6,506 nucleotides of DNA from an uncultured Prevotellaceae bacterium (lineage in GTDB: Bacteria; Bacteroidota; Bacteroidia; Bacteroidales; Bacteroidaceae), in contig CAMJAO010000127.1 in assembly GCA_946403615.1 (NCBI GenBank), forward strand, positions 1 through 6,506. Reading direction: 5' to 3'. Below, one piece after another: positions 1 through 6,506 of the stretch. Under the pieces are notes generated by a model. The model did not search any database. It was given only the letters and a program-made list of their open reading frames with translations, and was not told the origin of the DNA. A program made the translations under genes and the position numbers. The stretch's first letter is position 1; every line of letters begins with the position of its first letter.

Positions 1-1
1 C

Positions 2-382
2 AGCATCAAGACGACCGATCAATTGAAAGAGAAGAATCCTGATGCCCCTGAGACACGCATCTACCTCGGTCATTTCGGTATCGGGGGCGGTTATGGCTAC
101 AACCTAGTATTAGGCAAGAAATGGCTCATACACCTCTCCACGCTGCCCACCTTCGTGGTTTACAACCGCAATAATTTCACGGTCAATGGCGAACGCAAAA
201 GAGCGAAACACATGCGATTCAATATACTTTTCAATGAAAGGGTAGCTGTCGTCTATAACTTCTCACCCCGCTACTTTACAGCCGTCACTCTGACGGTAAA
301 CAACTCCCTCTTCGATAATGACAAGGTAACCATCAACCAAAACAAGTGGCGCGCCCGCGCCTCCTTCGGTATGAGGCTGTAA
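2..382 (+). CDS. DUF4421 family protein, C-terminal part (5' end outside window)
   Basis: The reading frame is open from the left edge and ends at TAA 380-382, leaving 126 C-terminal residues of a larger protein. No biochemical function is known to me for this family. The visible part has alternating polar and aromatic/hydrophobic stretches with glycine-rich turns (GIGGGYGYN, then WLIHLSTLPTFVVY, then RVAVVYNF and YFTAVTLTV) and ends in RARASFGMRL. This pattern of consecutive amphipathic beta-strands fits an outer-membrane beta-barrel, and the order GGGYGYN / WLIHLS.LP / NGERK..KHMRF / KWRARASFGMRL resembles the C-terminal half of DUF4421 proteins of Bacteroidota. The signal peptide and N-terminal half would lie upstream. 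The next gene follows 51 bases downstream on the same strand with no visible terminator or promoter between, so co-transcription is possible. The family name rests on remembered motif resemblance; the barrel topology is an inference. Confidence 0.72.
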   Translation, partial: SIKTTDQLKEKNPDAPETRIYLGHFGIGGGYGYNLVLGKKWLIHLSTLPTFVVYNRNNFTVNGERKRAKHMRFNILFNERVAVVYNFSPRYFTAVTLTVNNSLFDNDKVTINQNKWRARASFGMRL

Positions 383-433
383 AGTAATAAGATAAGCCTC
401 CATTACGTGTCACATGAATGCAATCATCATACT

Positions 434-1465
434 ATGGAAGCGACGAACCATCGACTCTATTATCTCGACAATCTGAAGACTTGTCTGACACTGTTGGTGA
501 TAATGCATCATGCGGGGCAGGCATATGGCGATGGAGGAGGATGGGCCTATACACCCTCAAATCCCGCAGAAGTAATGCCTTGGATTTGGCATTTCTTTTC
601 TACCAATGCGGCGTTCTTCATGGGATTGTATTTTTTTATCTCCGGTTATTTTGTTCCAAGGAGTTTTGACAAGCAAGGAACCACATTATTTGTACATAAG
701 AAACTTCTACGCTTAGGAATACCATTGCTTTTTATGGGAGCCGCCCTCTCCCTTTTGAGTGGAAAGATTGAAATCGGCCACATGTGGTTCGTTGAGAGTC
801 TTCTGTTTTTCTGCCTTATCTATGCCCTGATTCGTCAACGGATGTCACCTGTCAACAAAACGAATGGTCCAAAACCAACTGTCATTCTACTGTTTTGTAT
901 TGCCTTGCTGATGGGTATCGGAAGTTTCTTTATCCGGCAAATTAGTCCTCAAGACCATTGGATATGGCCGTTTGGAATCATTCCGCTACCATTGGAGCCA
1001 GCCCATTATCTCCAGTATGTCATAATGTTCGTATTAGGCATCATTACCTATAGATTTCAATGGCTACAGAAAATGAGTAATGGCGTCGGGTTCACAGCTA
1101 TGCTCATTGGCATTGTTTTGGCAATTGGCAATTATTTGCGTGATGGTGGTCCATGGGACGCATTTGTATGGCAATGGTTTGGCATCTACGAGTCACTAAT
1201 GTGCATCTTCATCAGTTTCGGCTTATTATGGCTCTTTCGAGAATATGCAGACGTCACATCCCGTTTCTTGCGTTGGTGCGCAGCCCAATCCTATGGCGCC
1301 TACATATTTCATCTGTTACTGATGATCATATTGCAGAATGCTGTGGATGGCGTTTGGATGGGCGCCTTAGGCAAATTCCTCTTCATCGGAATTGTCACCA
1401 CAATTCTTTCTTTCCTTCTGACAAGTCTCGTCAGAATGATTCCCGGAATGAAGAAAATCTTATAG
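434..1465 (+). CDS. Membrane acyltransferase, acyltransferase 3 family (OpgC/MdoC-like)
   Basis: This encodes a 343-residue inner-membrane protein that probably transfers an acyl group (acetyl or succinyl in characterised relatives) to a glycan or other cell-envelope acceptor; donor and acceptor cannot be read from the sequence. About ten hydrophobic segments are visible, near residues 14-31, 54-74, 94-108, 118-133, 150-167, 193-208, 218-235, 252-268, 287-304 and 314-333. Family hallmarks are RLYYLDNLKT at the N-terminus followed by the HH pair (25-26) in helix 1, FFISGYF (69-75), the basic KLLRLGIP loop (90-97), HMWFVE (116-121) and SYGAYIFH (286-293). The length is normal for the family. 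I chose ATG 434 because it puts the conserved RLYYLDNLK close to the N-terminus; an in-frame GTG at 407 would add nine residues (MSHECNHHT) with no family character. Neither start has a Shine-Dalgarno sequence. The gene is more AT-rich than the glycosidase genes downstream, which have their own promoter, so a shared job with them is unproven. Confidence 0.85.
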   Translation: MEATNHRLYYLDNLKTCLTLLVIMHHAGQAYGDGGGWAYTPSNPAEVMPWIWHFFSTNAAFFMGLYFFISGYFVPRSFDKQGTTLFVHKKLLRLGIPLLFMGAALSLLSGKIEIGHMWFVESLLFFCLIYALIRQRMSPVNKTNGPKPTVILLFCIALLMGIGSFFIRQISPQDHWIWPFGIIPLPLEPAHYLQYVIMFVLGIITYRFQWLQKMSNGVGFTAMLIGIVLAIGNYLRDGGPWDAFVWQWFGIYESLMCIFISFGLLWLFREYADVTSRFLRWCAAQSYGAYIFHLLLMIILQNAVDGVWMGALGKFLFIGIVTTILSFLLTSLVRMIPGMKKIL

Positions 1466-1565
1466 TCGTTCCGTCTTCATTGGTGTCAGGAAGAAGAAAA
1501 AGAAAATGTAACAATGTTCTTCTTTAATACTTATTTATCCAATAATTGACTTTTTCTTTCAACGA

Positions 1566-1597
1566 TACTTTTCTATTATTTTTTTTCGTTATCTTTG
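1566..1597 (+). promoter_or_regulatory. Bacteroidota-type promoter for the GH31-GH2 unit
   Basis: TATCTTTG at 1590-1597 matches the Bacteroidota primary sigma factor -7 consensus TAnnTTTG exactly and lies 32 bases before the GH31 ATG, predicting a leader of roughly 25 bases. The region upstream is a T-rich tract (eight T at 1579-1586) with no clean TTG at the expected -33 distance; the closest is TTTTC near 1569-1573. A weaker alternative pairs TTG at 1546-1548 with TACTTTTC at 1566-1573, a one-mismatch -7 box. Either would drive the glycosidase genes separately from the acyltransferase gene. The transcription start is inferred. Confidence 0.62.
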
Positions 1598-1629
1598 CAC
1601 TCAACAAACTGATAACTATAAAACACAAG

Positions 1630-4563
1630 ATGAAAAACCTAAGATTTGCGATTGCCGCACTCTTTCTGCTGTGTGCGACGGCCATCTTTGCGGATGATTA
1701 TTCCGTCAGTGGTAATTATGTCACCATCCCTGTGAAGAACGCTAGCGCCAACGGTGCTAAAACCGTACGGTTGCAAGTGGTCAATGACAACATTATCCGT
1801 GTGCAAGCCACGCCGGAAAACGCATTGCCACAAAAGGAGAGCCTCATCATCGTGGCTCAGCCCGACTTCCGCGACTTCACCGTAGGCCAAAACGGTAACA
1901 CCATTGAGGTGAAAACAAAGAACGTGCGCGCCACAGTGGATGCAGTCAATGGCCGCGTGATGTTTTATGACAAGAACGGTAAGCGTCTGCTGCAAGAACA
2001 GGCTCAGGGCGGTAAGACATTCGAACCGTTTACCGTTCCTGACCGCGAGGTAGGCGTAGGTAAACTGACAGAGAAAGAGCGTCACGGCTGGACTTGGCAC
2101 ACCGTTTTCGACAGTCCCAAAGATGAGGCTTTTTATGGTCTCGGTCAGCATCAGTCAGAGGAACTGAACATGAAGGGCAAGAACGAAGACCTGTTCCAAT
2201 ACAACACCAAAGTGAGTGTTCCGTTCGTGGTCAGCAACAAGAACTACGGTATCCTGTGGGATAGTTACAGTTACTGCCGTTGGGGTAACCCCAATGACTA
2301 CCTGCAATTGAACCGTGCCTTCACGCTCTATGACAAGAATAAACAGCGCGGATCATTGACCGGCACCTACACCGACCGTGACGGCAAGACCATCGAGCGT
2401 GCCGAGGACAGCATCTATTACGAGTTTGCACTGCCTGAGTTGGCTTGGGGCGACAGCAAAGATCTGGGTGTTGCCAACCTGCCCAACGGTTTCCGTCTGA
2501 ACGGTGCTAAAGTCGTGTATGAAGGCTATCTGCAGGCACCCGTGACCAACAATTACCATTTCATCCTTTATTATGCCGGATATATGAAAGTGTATATCGG
2601 CGGCAAGGAAGTGGTAGAGGAGCGTTGGCGCACGGCCTGGAACCCCAACACCTATAAGTTCACCTGCCAACTGCAAAAAGACGCGCTCACACCCATCCGC
2701 ATCGAGTGGTTGCCCGACGGCGACGTGTCGTATTGCGGTCTGCGTGCCGCCGTGCCTGCTACCGACGAAGAGCAGGGACGACTAAGCATCTGGAGCGAGA
2801 TGTCGCGCGACATGGACTATTATTTCATCGCCGGACAGAATATCGACGAGGTGATCAGCGGATACCGCACTTTGACAGGCAAGGCTTCGGTCTATCCGAA
2901 ATGGGTACTTGGATTCTGGCAGAGCCGTGAGCGTTACACGTCGTCGCAACAGATAGAAGAGACATTGGCAGAGTTCCGCAACCGTCATATCCCCGTCGAT
3001 AACATTGTGCAGGACTGGAACTATTGGAAACTCGACTCTTGGGGCGACCATACCTTTGAGGCCGCACGTTTCCCCAATCCGCAGGCGATGCTCGACAGTG
3101 TGCACGCCATGCACGGACGGTTCATGATTTCCGTTTGGCCGAAATTCTACTGCTCAGTGAAGAATTACAAAGAACTGGACGCTAACGGCTGGATTTACGG
3201 CCAGGCCGTGAAAGACTCCATTTATGACTGGCTGGGCTACTTGGGTTCTTTCTATGACGCCTATTCTGCCGGAGCGCGCAAGATGTTCTGGCGGCAAATG
3301 GACGAGAACCTCTACACAAAATACAACTACGGCATCGACGCCTGGTGGATGGACGCCTCAGAGCCTAATGTGCGCGACTGCACCCCGATGTGGTATCGCA
3401 AAGCGTTGTGCGGTCCTACTGCATTAGGTTCATCTACCGAGTATTTCAACGCCTACTCCGTAGTCAATGCCGACGCCATCTACAACGGTCAGCGTTCGGT
3501 CAGGCCCAATCAGCGCGTATTCCTGCTTACCCGCAGTGGTTTTGCCGGCGAGCAACGCTACTCGACCGCCACATGGAGCGGTGATATCGGCACCCGTTGG
3601 GAAGATATGCGCGCGCAGATGACCGCCGGTCTGAACTATTGTATCAGCGGTCTGCCTTTCTGGGGTATGGACCAAGGCGGATTCTGTGTAGAGAACCGCT
3701 ATGTGGCAGCCCAGCAGGAGTTTGACAAAACGGGCGTGGAGAATGCCGATCTGAAAGAGTGGCGCGAGTTGCAGACCCGCTGGAACCAGTTTGGCTGCTT
3801 TATCCCCCTCTATCGTGCTCACGGTCAGTGGCCGCTGCGCGAGGTGTGGAACATTGCTCCCGACAACCATCCAGCTTATAAGGCCATCGTTTGGTACGAC
3901 CGTCTTCGCTATCACATGATGCCTTATCTCTATTCAATGGCAGGTTGGGCTCATTTCGACGATTACACCCTGATGCGTGCGTTGGTGATGGATTTCAACG
4001 GCGACGAGCGCGTGTATGACATCAAAGACCAATGGATGTTCGGTCCTTCACTGATGGCTTGTCCGGTGGGATATTACCAGAAATATACCCGCGAAGTATA
4101 TCTGCCACGTCAGCGCGGATGGTATGACCTGTACACAGGCCGCCATTATGCCGGAGGTCAGACCATTACCGCCGATGCCCCCTATGAGCGTATCCCCGTA
4201 TATGTACCCGAAGGAGCCATTCTGCCTATGGGTCCCGCTATGGAGTGGTGCGATGAAAAACCCGCCGAACTCATCAACCTGTACGTCTATGCAGGTCGCG
4301 ACGCCTCGTTCTGTCTGTATGAGGATGAAGGCACGAACTACAATTATGAGAAGGGTAAATATGCCACCATCGACATCCAATGGAATGATGCGAAGAAGAC
4401 GCTGACCATCGACAAGCGCAATGGTTCGTTCGACGGCATGTTGCAGAACCGTCGTTTCAACGTGATACTGGTATCGCCGTCGAAAGCACAAGCGCTCGAT
4501 TTGGAGTCGCCGAAGGGCAAGATGGTGAAATACGCCGGCAAGAAAGTGACGGTAAAGTTTTGA
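1630..4563 (+). CDS. Exported GH31 glycosidase with PA14 insert, probable alpha-xylosidase
   Basis: This 977-residue protein is predicted to release terminal alpha-xylose from xyloglucan oligosaccharides in the periplasm. Residues 1-21 form a Sec signal peptide (cleavage likely after AIFA); no lipobox is evident. A GH31 N-terminal beta-sandwich (about 22-235) precedes a PA14-like insert (about 240-376, starting at GSLTGTYTD), then the catalytic barrel (about 425-770) and C-terminal beta domains. Catalytic residues are intact: nucleophile Asp575 in AWWMDASEP and acid/base Asp652 in TWSGDIGTRWEDM; QDWNYW (461-466), ISVWPKFY (500-507), LLTRSGFAGEQR and WGMDQGGF also match the family. PA14 insertion plus the QDW.YW, WPKFY and WWMDASEP motifs resemble Cellvibrio Xyl31A and Bacteroides ovatus BoGH31, both alpha-xylosidases; alpha-glucosidase or another GH31 activity remains possible. 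ATG 1630 is chosen because it begins the signal peptide and follows the promoter. The leader is A-rich without Shine-Dalgarno. A GH2 gene follows after 79 bases, probably in the same operon. Confidence 0.9.
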   Translation: MKNLRFAIAALFLLCATAIFADDYSVSGNYVTIPVKNASANGAKTVRLQVVNDNIIRVQATPENALPQKESLIIVAQPDFRDFTVGQNGNTIEVKTKNVRATVDAVNGRVMFYDKNGKRLLQEQAQGGKTFEPFTVPDREVGVGKLTEKERHGWTWHTVFDSPKDEAFYGLGQHQSEELNMKGKNEDLFQYNTKVSVPFVVSNKNYGILWDSYSYCRWGNPNDYLQLNRAFTLYDKNKQRGSLTGTYTDRDGKTIERAEDSIYYEFALPELAWGDSKDLGVANLPNGFRLNGAKVVYEGYLQAPVTNNYHFILYYAGYMKVYIGGKEVVEERWRTAWNPNTYKFTCQLQKDALTPIRIEWLPDGDVSYCGLRAAVPATDEEQGRLSIWSEMSRDMDYYFIAGQNIDEVISGYRTLTGKASVYPKWVLGFWQSRERYTSSQQIEETLAEFRNRHIPVDNIVQDWNYWKLDSWGDHTFEAARFPNPQAMLDSVHAMHGRFMISVWPKFYCSVKNYKELDANGWIYGQAVKDSIYDWLGYLGSFYDAYSAGARKMFWRQMDENLYTKYNYGIDAWWMDASEPNVRDCTPMWYRKALCGPTALGSSTEYFNAYSVVNADAIYNGQRSVRPNQRVFLLTRSGFAGEQRYSTATWSGDIGTRWEDMRAQMTAGLNYCISGLPFWGMDQGGFCVENRYVAAQQEFDKTGVENADLKEWRELQTRWNQFGCFIPLYRAHGQWPLREVWNIAPDNHPAYKAIVWYDRLRYHMMPYLYSMAGWAHFDDYTLMRALVMDFNGDERVYDIKDQWMFGPSLMACPVGYYQKYTREVYLPRQRGWYDLYTGRHYAGGQTITADAPYERIPVYVPEGAILPMGPAMEWCDEKPAELINLYVYAGRDASFCLYEDEGTNYNYEKGKYATIDIQWNDAKKTLTIDKRNGSFDGMLQNRRFNVILVSPSKAQALDLESPKGKMVKYAGKKVTVKF

Positions 4564-4578
4564 TTGTTGAATGTAATA

Positions 4579-4595
4579 CCCACCCCTACCCTCCC
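4579..4595 (-). other. Potential G-quadruplex motif on the template strand
   Basis: Read on the - strand this stretch is GGGAGGGTAGGGGTGGG: four G runs of at least three bases separated by loops of 1, 2 and 1 bases, the arrangement that favours a stable parallel quadruplex. The - strand is the template for both flanking genes, so the fold would be in DNA and not in their mRNA. It overlaps the left half of the palindrome at 4589-4604. Actual folding is not shown by sequence. Confidence 0.5.
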
Positions 4596-4604
4596 TAGGG
4601 AGGG
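4579..4604. repeat. REP-like palindromic GC-rich element between GH31 and GH2 genes
   Basis: CCCTCCCTAGGGAGGG at 4589-4604 is a perfect 16-base palindrome, preceded by further C runs (CCC 4579-4581, CCCC 4583-4586). As RNA it could fold into a six-pair stem with a CUAG loop. No U-run follows, so it does not look like a classic intrinsic terminator. It sits alone in an otherwise AT-rich 79-base gap, as dispersed intergenic repeats of Bacteroidota often do. Only one copy is in this window, so its repeat status is inferred from resemblance. A role in stabilising the upstream GH31 message or tuning GH2 expression is possible but unsupported. Confidence 0.6.
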
Positions 4605-4642
4605 AGTGATAATTGTGTATTGGTAATTGTGAACTGAAAACG

Positions 4643-6506
4643 ATGAAAAGAGTTTTTATCATCCTTTTATCCGTCCTGACTCTTTCCGCCACAGCGCGCG
4701 AGCGGAAGAATATTGATTTCGATTGGCGTTTTGTTTTGGCCGACACGACAGAGTTTGCCAATTTAGATTATGATGACTCGCACTGGCGATTGCTCGACCT
4801 GCCCCATGATTGGGCTATAGAGGGTGATTTCATGGCCAGCAACCCATCGGGAGCGGGTGGCGGGGCGCTGCCCGGCGGTGTGGGATGGTACAGGAAACAT
4901 TTCTATCTCTCTCTGGCAGACGTCACAGACGATGTTCTCTACAAATTGGAGTTCGATGGTGTGTATATGAACTCTACCGTTTATGTCAACGGTGAAAAAG
5001 TCGGATTCCGCCCCTACGGATACAGTTCTTTTGAATATGACATCTCTCCTTACCTGAAAACCGGTGATAATGTCATCGCTGTGCGTGTGGACAACAGCGA
5101 CCAGCCCAACTCGCGATGGTATAGCGGTTGCGGCATCTACCGACATGTGTGGATGACCAAGACCCGACTTGTGCATGTAGCGCATTGGGGTACGTACGTC
5201 ACGACCCAAGCCGACGGCAACATGACAGTGGAAGTGACACTCAATTCCGCAGAGAAGAAAGGAACATACACCATCCGCAATACGGTGATGGATAAGCAAG
5301 GAAAAGCCGTGGCATCGAAGACGGCCCAGGTGTCTTTGGCAAGAACAGACAAGGCTGTGACCAGTCTCAAGGTAAACCGTCCGCAACTGTGGTCGATTGA
5401 GAATCCTTACCTTTATACAGTCAAAACCGAGGTGCTGAATGGCAAAGAGGTCATAGACGAGGTTACGACCACAACGGGCTTTCGTTCGTTCCGTTTTGAC
5501 GCAAAGGAAGGCTTTTCTCTGAACGGAAAGAGAATGAAACTCAACGGTGTTTGTGAACATCACGATTTGGGATGTTTGGGATCGGCATTTCATGAGGATG
5601 CCATGCACCGCAAACTTGTCATTTTGCGTGAGATGGGTGTCAACGCCATCCGTTGCTCGCATAATCCGCCCGCTCCCGAACTGCTCGACATGTGCGACTC
5701 GATGGGGTTTGTGGTGATGGATGAATCGTTTGACATGTGGCGCCGTAAGAAAACGCAAAACGACTACGCACGTTTCTTCGACGAATGGCACGAACGCGAC
5801 CTGAGTGACCTGATTCTACGCGACCGAAACCATCCTTCAATTATCATGTGGAGTATCGGCAATGAGGTTTTGGAACAGTGGTCGTCGGCCGAGGCTGATA
5901 CCCTGACGCTGGAGCAGGCCAACCTCATCCTCAATGCCGGGCATGACGCCTCGACACTGGCAAAGGACGGCGAACTGAGCGTCAACTCACTGCTCACCCA
6001 GCATTTGGCAGAAATCGTGAAGCGCTATGACACGACGCGACCCATCACATCAGGATGTAACGAGCCGTCGCCCAATAACCACCTGTTTAAGAGCGGTGCC
6101 ATCGATATCATCGGATTCAATTACCACCACGAATGGGTGAAGGACGTGCCGAAGAATTTCCCCGGCAAACCATTCATCTTTAGCGAGAGTGTATCGGCAT
6201 TGCAGACACGCGACAACTACTGGATGCCGAGTGACAGTATCTACAAGGCACCCCAAGAATGGTGGTTGCCTTATACCCACCCTTCGTATATGTGTAGTGC
6301 CTACGACAATATGCACGCATCGTGGAGCAGCACACACGAGCAGACTTGGGATGTGGTGAAACACAACGACTTCGTGGGCGGTCAGTTTATCTGGACCGGC
6401 TTTGACTATATCGGTGAGCCTACCCCCTACTCCTTCCCCGCCCGCAGCAGTTATTTCGGCATCATCGACCTGGCAGGATTCCCCAAGGACGTCTATTATA
6501 TGTATC
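4643..6506 (+). CDS. Exported GH2 beta-galactosidase, N-terminal 621 residues (3' end outside window)
   Basis: This is the first 621 residues of a retaining GH2 enzyme, open to the right edge. It is predicted to remove terminal beta-galactose in the periplasm, plausibly from xyloglucan side chains before the GH31 enzyme acts. Residues 1-18 form a short Sec signal peptide (cleavage likely after ATA). A sugar-binding jelly-roll domain follows (about 22-178, with LPHDWAIEGDF, GGVGWYRK and GCGIYRHVW), then an Ig-like sandwich (about 180-282) and the catalytic barrel from about 284 (LNGKRMKLNGVCEHHDLG, NAIRCSHNPP). The acid/base is Glu408 in MWSIGNEV and the predicted nucleophile is Glu515 in FIFSESVSAL; GGQFIWTGFDYIGEPTPY (579-596) and the following RSSYFGIIDLAGFPKD are typical of Bacteroidota GH2 beta-galactosidases with C-terminal DUF4982-type domains, which would lie beyond the window. 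Other GH2 specificities cannot be excluded. ATG 4643 is chosen because it starts the signal peptide; it has no Shine-Dalgarno but an A-rich GAAAACG before it. With no promoter box in the preceding gap, it is probably transcribed with the GH31 gene. Confidence 0.9.
   Translation, partial: MKRVFIILLSVLTLSATARERKNIDFDWRFVLADTTEFANLDYDDSHWRLLDLPHDWAIEGDFMASNPSGAGGGALPGGVGWYRKHFYLSLADVTDDVLYKLEFDGVYMNSTVYVNGEKVGFRPYGYSSFEYDISPYLKTGDNVIAVRVDNSDQPNSRWYSGCGIYRHVWMTKTRLVHVAHWGTYVTTQADGNMTVEVTLNSAEKKGTYTIRNTVMDKQGKAVASKTAQVSLARTDKAVTSLKVNRPQLWSIENPYLYTVKTEVLNGKEVIDEVTTTTGFRSFRFDAKEGFSLNGKRMKLNGVCEHHDLGCLGSAFHEDAMHRKLVILREMGVNAIRCSHNPPAPELLDMCDSMGFVVMDESFDMWRRKKTQNDYARFFDEWHERDLSDLILRDRNHPSIIMWSIGNEVLEQWSSAEADTLTLEQANLILNAGHDASTLAKDGELSVNSLLTQHLAEIVKRYDTTRPITSGCNEPSPNNHLFKSGAIDIIGFNYHHEWVKDVPKNFPGKPFIFSESVSALQTRDNYWMPSDSIYKAPQEWWLPYTHPSYMCSAYDNMHASWSSTHEQTWDVVKHNDFVGGQFIWTGFDYIGEPTPYSFPARSSYFGIIDLAGFPKDVYYMY

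Noticed and set aside
1491..1525. Hairpin AAGAAGAA / TTCTTCTT followed by T-rich DNA, as terminator of the acyltransferase gene
   Set aside because: The eight-pair stem is mostly A-U with an 18-base loop, so it should be very weak, and the downstream T run is short. It is not a credible intrinsic terminator.
1153..1527. Alternative + frame (124 codons) overlapping the acyltransferase 3' end
   Set aside because: The acyltransferase frame carries conserved helices across this region; the alternative product is Arg/His-rich with no motif.
1546..1629. N-terminal extension of the GH31 frame by 28 codons from TTG 1546
   Set aside because: It would place the promoter-like TATCTTTG inside the gene and add a second hydrophobic stretch before a good signal peptide; ATG 1630 is the better start.
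1630..1674. Lipoprotein signal on the GH31 enzyme because of Cys15
   Set aside because: The residues before the cysteine (FLL) do not form a lipobox, and a normal signal peptidase I site (AIFA, ending at residue 21) follows.
1639..2151. Open frame on the - strand (170 codons) opposite the GH31 N-terminus
   Set aside because: It is a shadow of the GH31 N-terminal domain; its translation has no coherent domain or signal sequence.
3430..3915. Open frame on the - strand (161 codons) opposite the GH31 catalytic region
   Set aside because: It lies opposite the GH31 catalytic barrel, including the acid/base motif, and shows no independent family features.
4564..4642. Independent promoter for the GH2 gene
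   Set aside because: No TAnnTTTG box is present in the gap, and TTG triplets there have no -7 partner at suitable spacing.
4048..4761. Open frame on the - strand (237 codons) spanning the GH31 3' end and the gap
   Set aside because: It overlaps the conserved C-terminal GH31 region and the GH2 signal peptide, has no recognisable motif, and has no promoter box or plausible leader.
4763..5791. Long open frame on the - strand (342 codons) opposite the GH2 gene
   Set aside because: The + strand frame here is an unmistakable GH2 enzyme with both catalytic motifs; the antisense translation is rich in His, Cys and Arg with no domain character, as expected for a shadow of a GC-biased gene.

Overview
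The window looks like chromosome from a Bacteroidota (Prevotella/Bacteroides-type) bacterium. The evidence is the tail of a DUF4421-type protein (a family I know mainly from Bacteroidota), a Bacteroidota-style -7 box (TAnnTTTG) before the GH31 gene, A-rich leaders without Shine-Dalgarno sequences, and secreted GH31 and GH2 glycosidases of the kind found in polysaccharide utilization loci. All four genes lie on the + strand. No RNA gene, CRISPR array, transposase or attachment site was seen.

Layout: (1) positions 2-382 are the 3' end of a DUF4421-like probable outer-membrane barrel protein, cut by the left edge. (2) Positions 434-1465 encode a ten-helix membrane acyltransferase (acyltransferase 3 family, OpgC/MdoC-like), visibly more AT-rich than what follows. 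(3) The 164-base gap 1466-1629 carries the promoter region of the next gene. (4) Positions 1630-4563 encode a complete 977-residue exported GH31 enzyme with an inserted PA14 domain, most likely an alpha-xylosidase. (5) The 78-base gap 4564-4642 holds a C-rich/G-rich palindromic element but no recognisable promoter. (6) Positions 4643-6506 encode the first 621 residues of an exported GH2 beta-galactosidase, cut by the right edge. No gene-free stretch exceeds 300 bases.

How they fit together: the GH31 and GH2 genes probably form one transcription unit driven from the promoter before GH31. The pair matches the side-chain-trimming enzymes of a xyloglucan utilization locus: the GH2 enzyme would remove beta-galactose capping the xylosyl branches, and the GH31 enzyme would then remove the exposed alpha-1,6-xylose, both in the periplasm. 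The substrate is inferred from family resemblance and pairing; no SusC/SusD, endoglucanase or regulator is visible here to confirm it. The DUF4421 and acyltransferase genes have no evident functional tie to the glycosidases. I found no convincing undescribed system. The most unusual DNA-level feature is the palindrome with an overlapping G-quadruplex motif between the two glycosidase genes.
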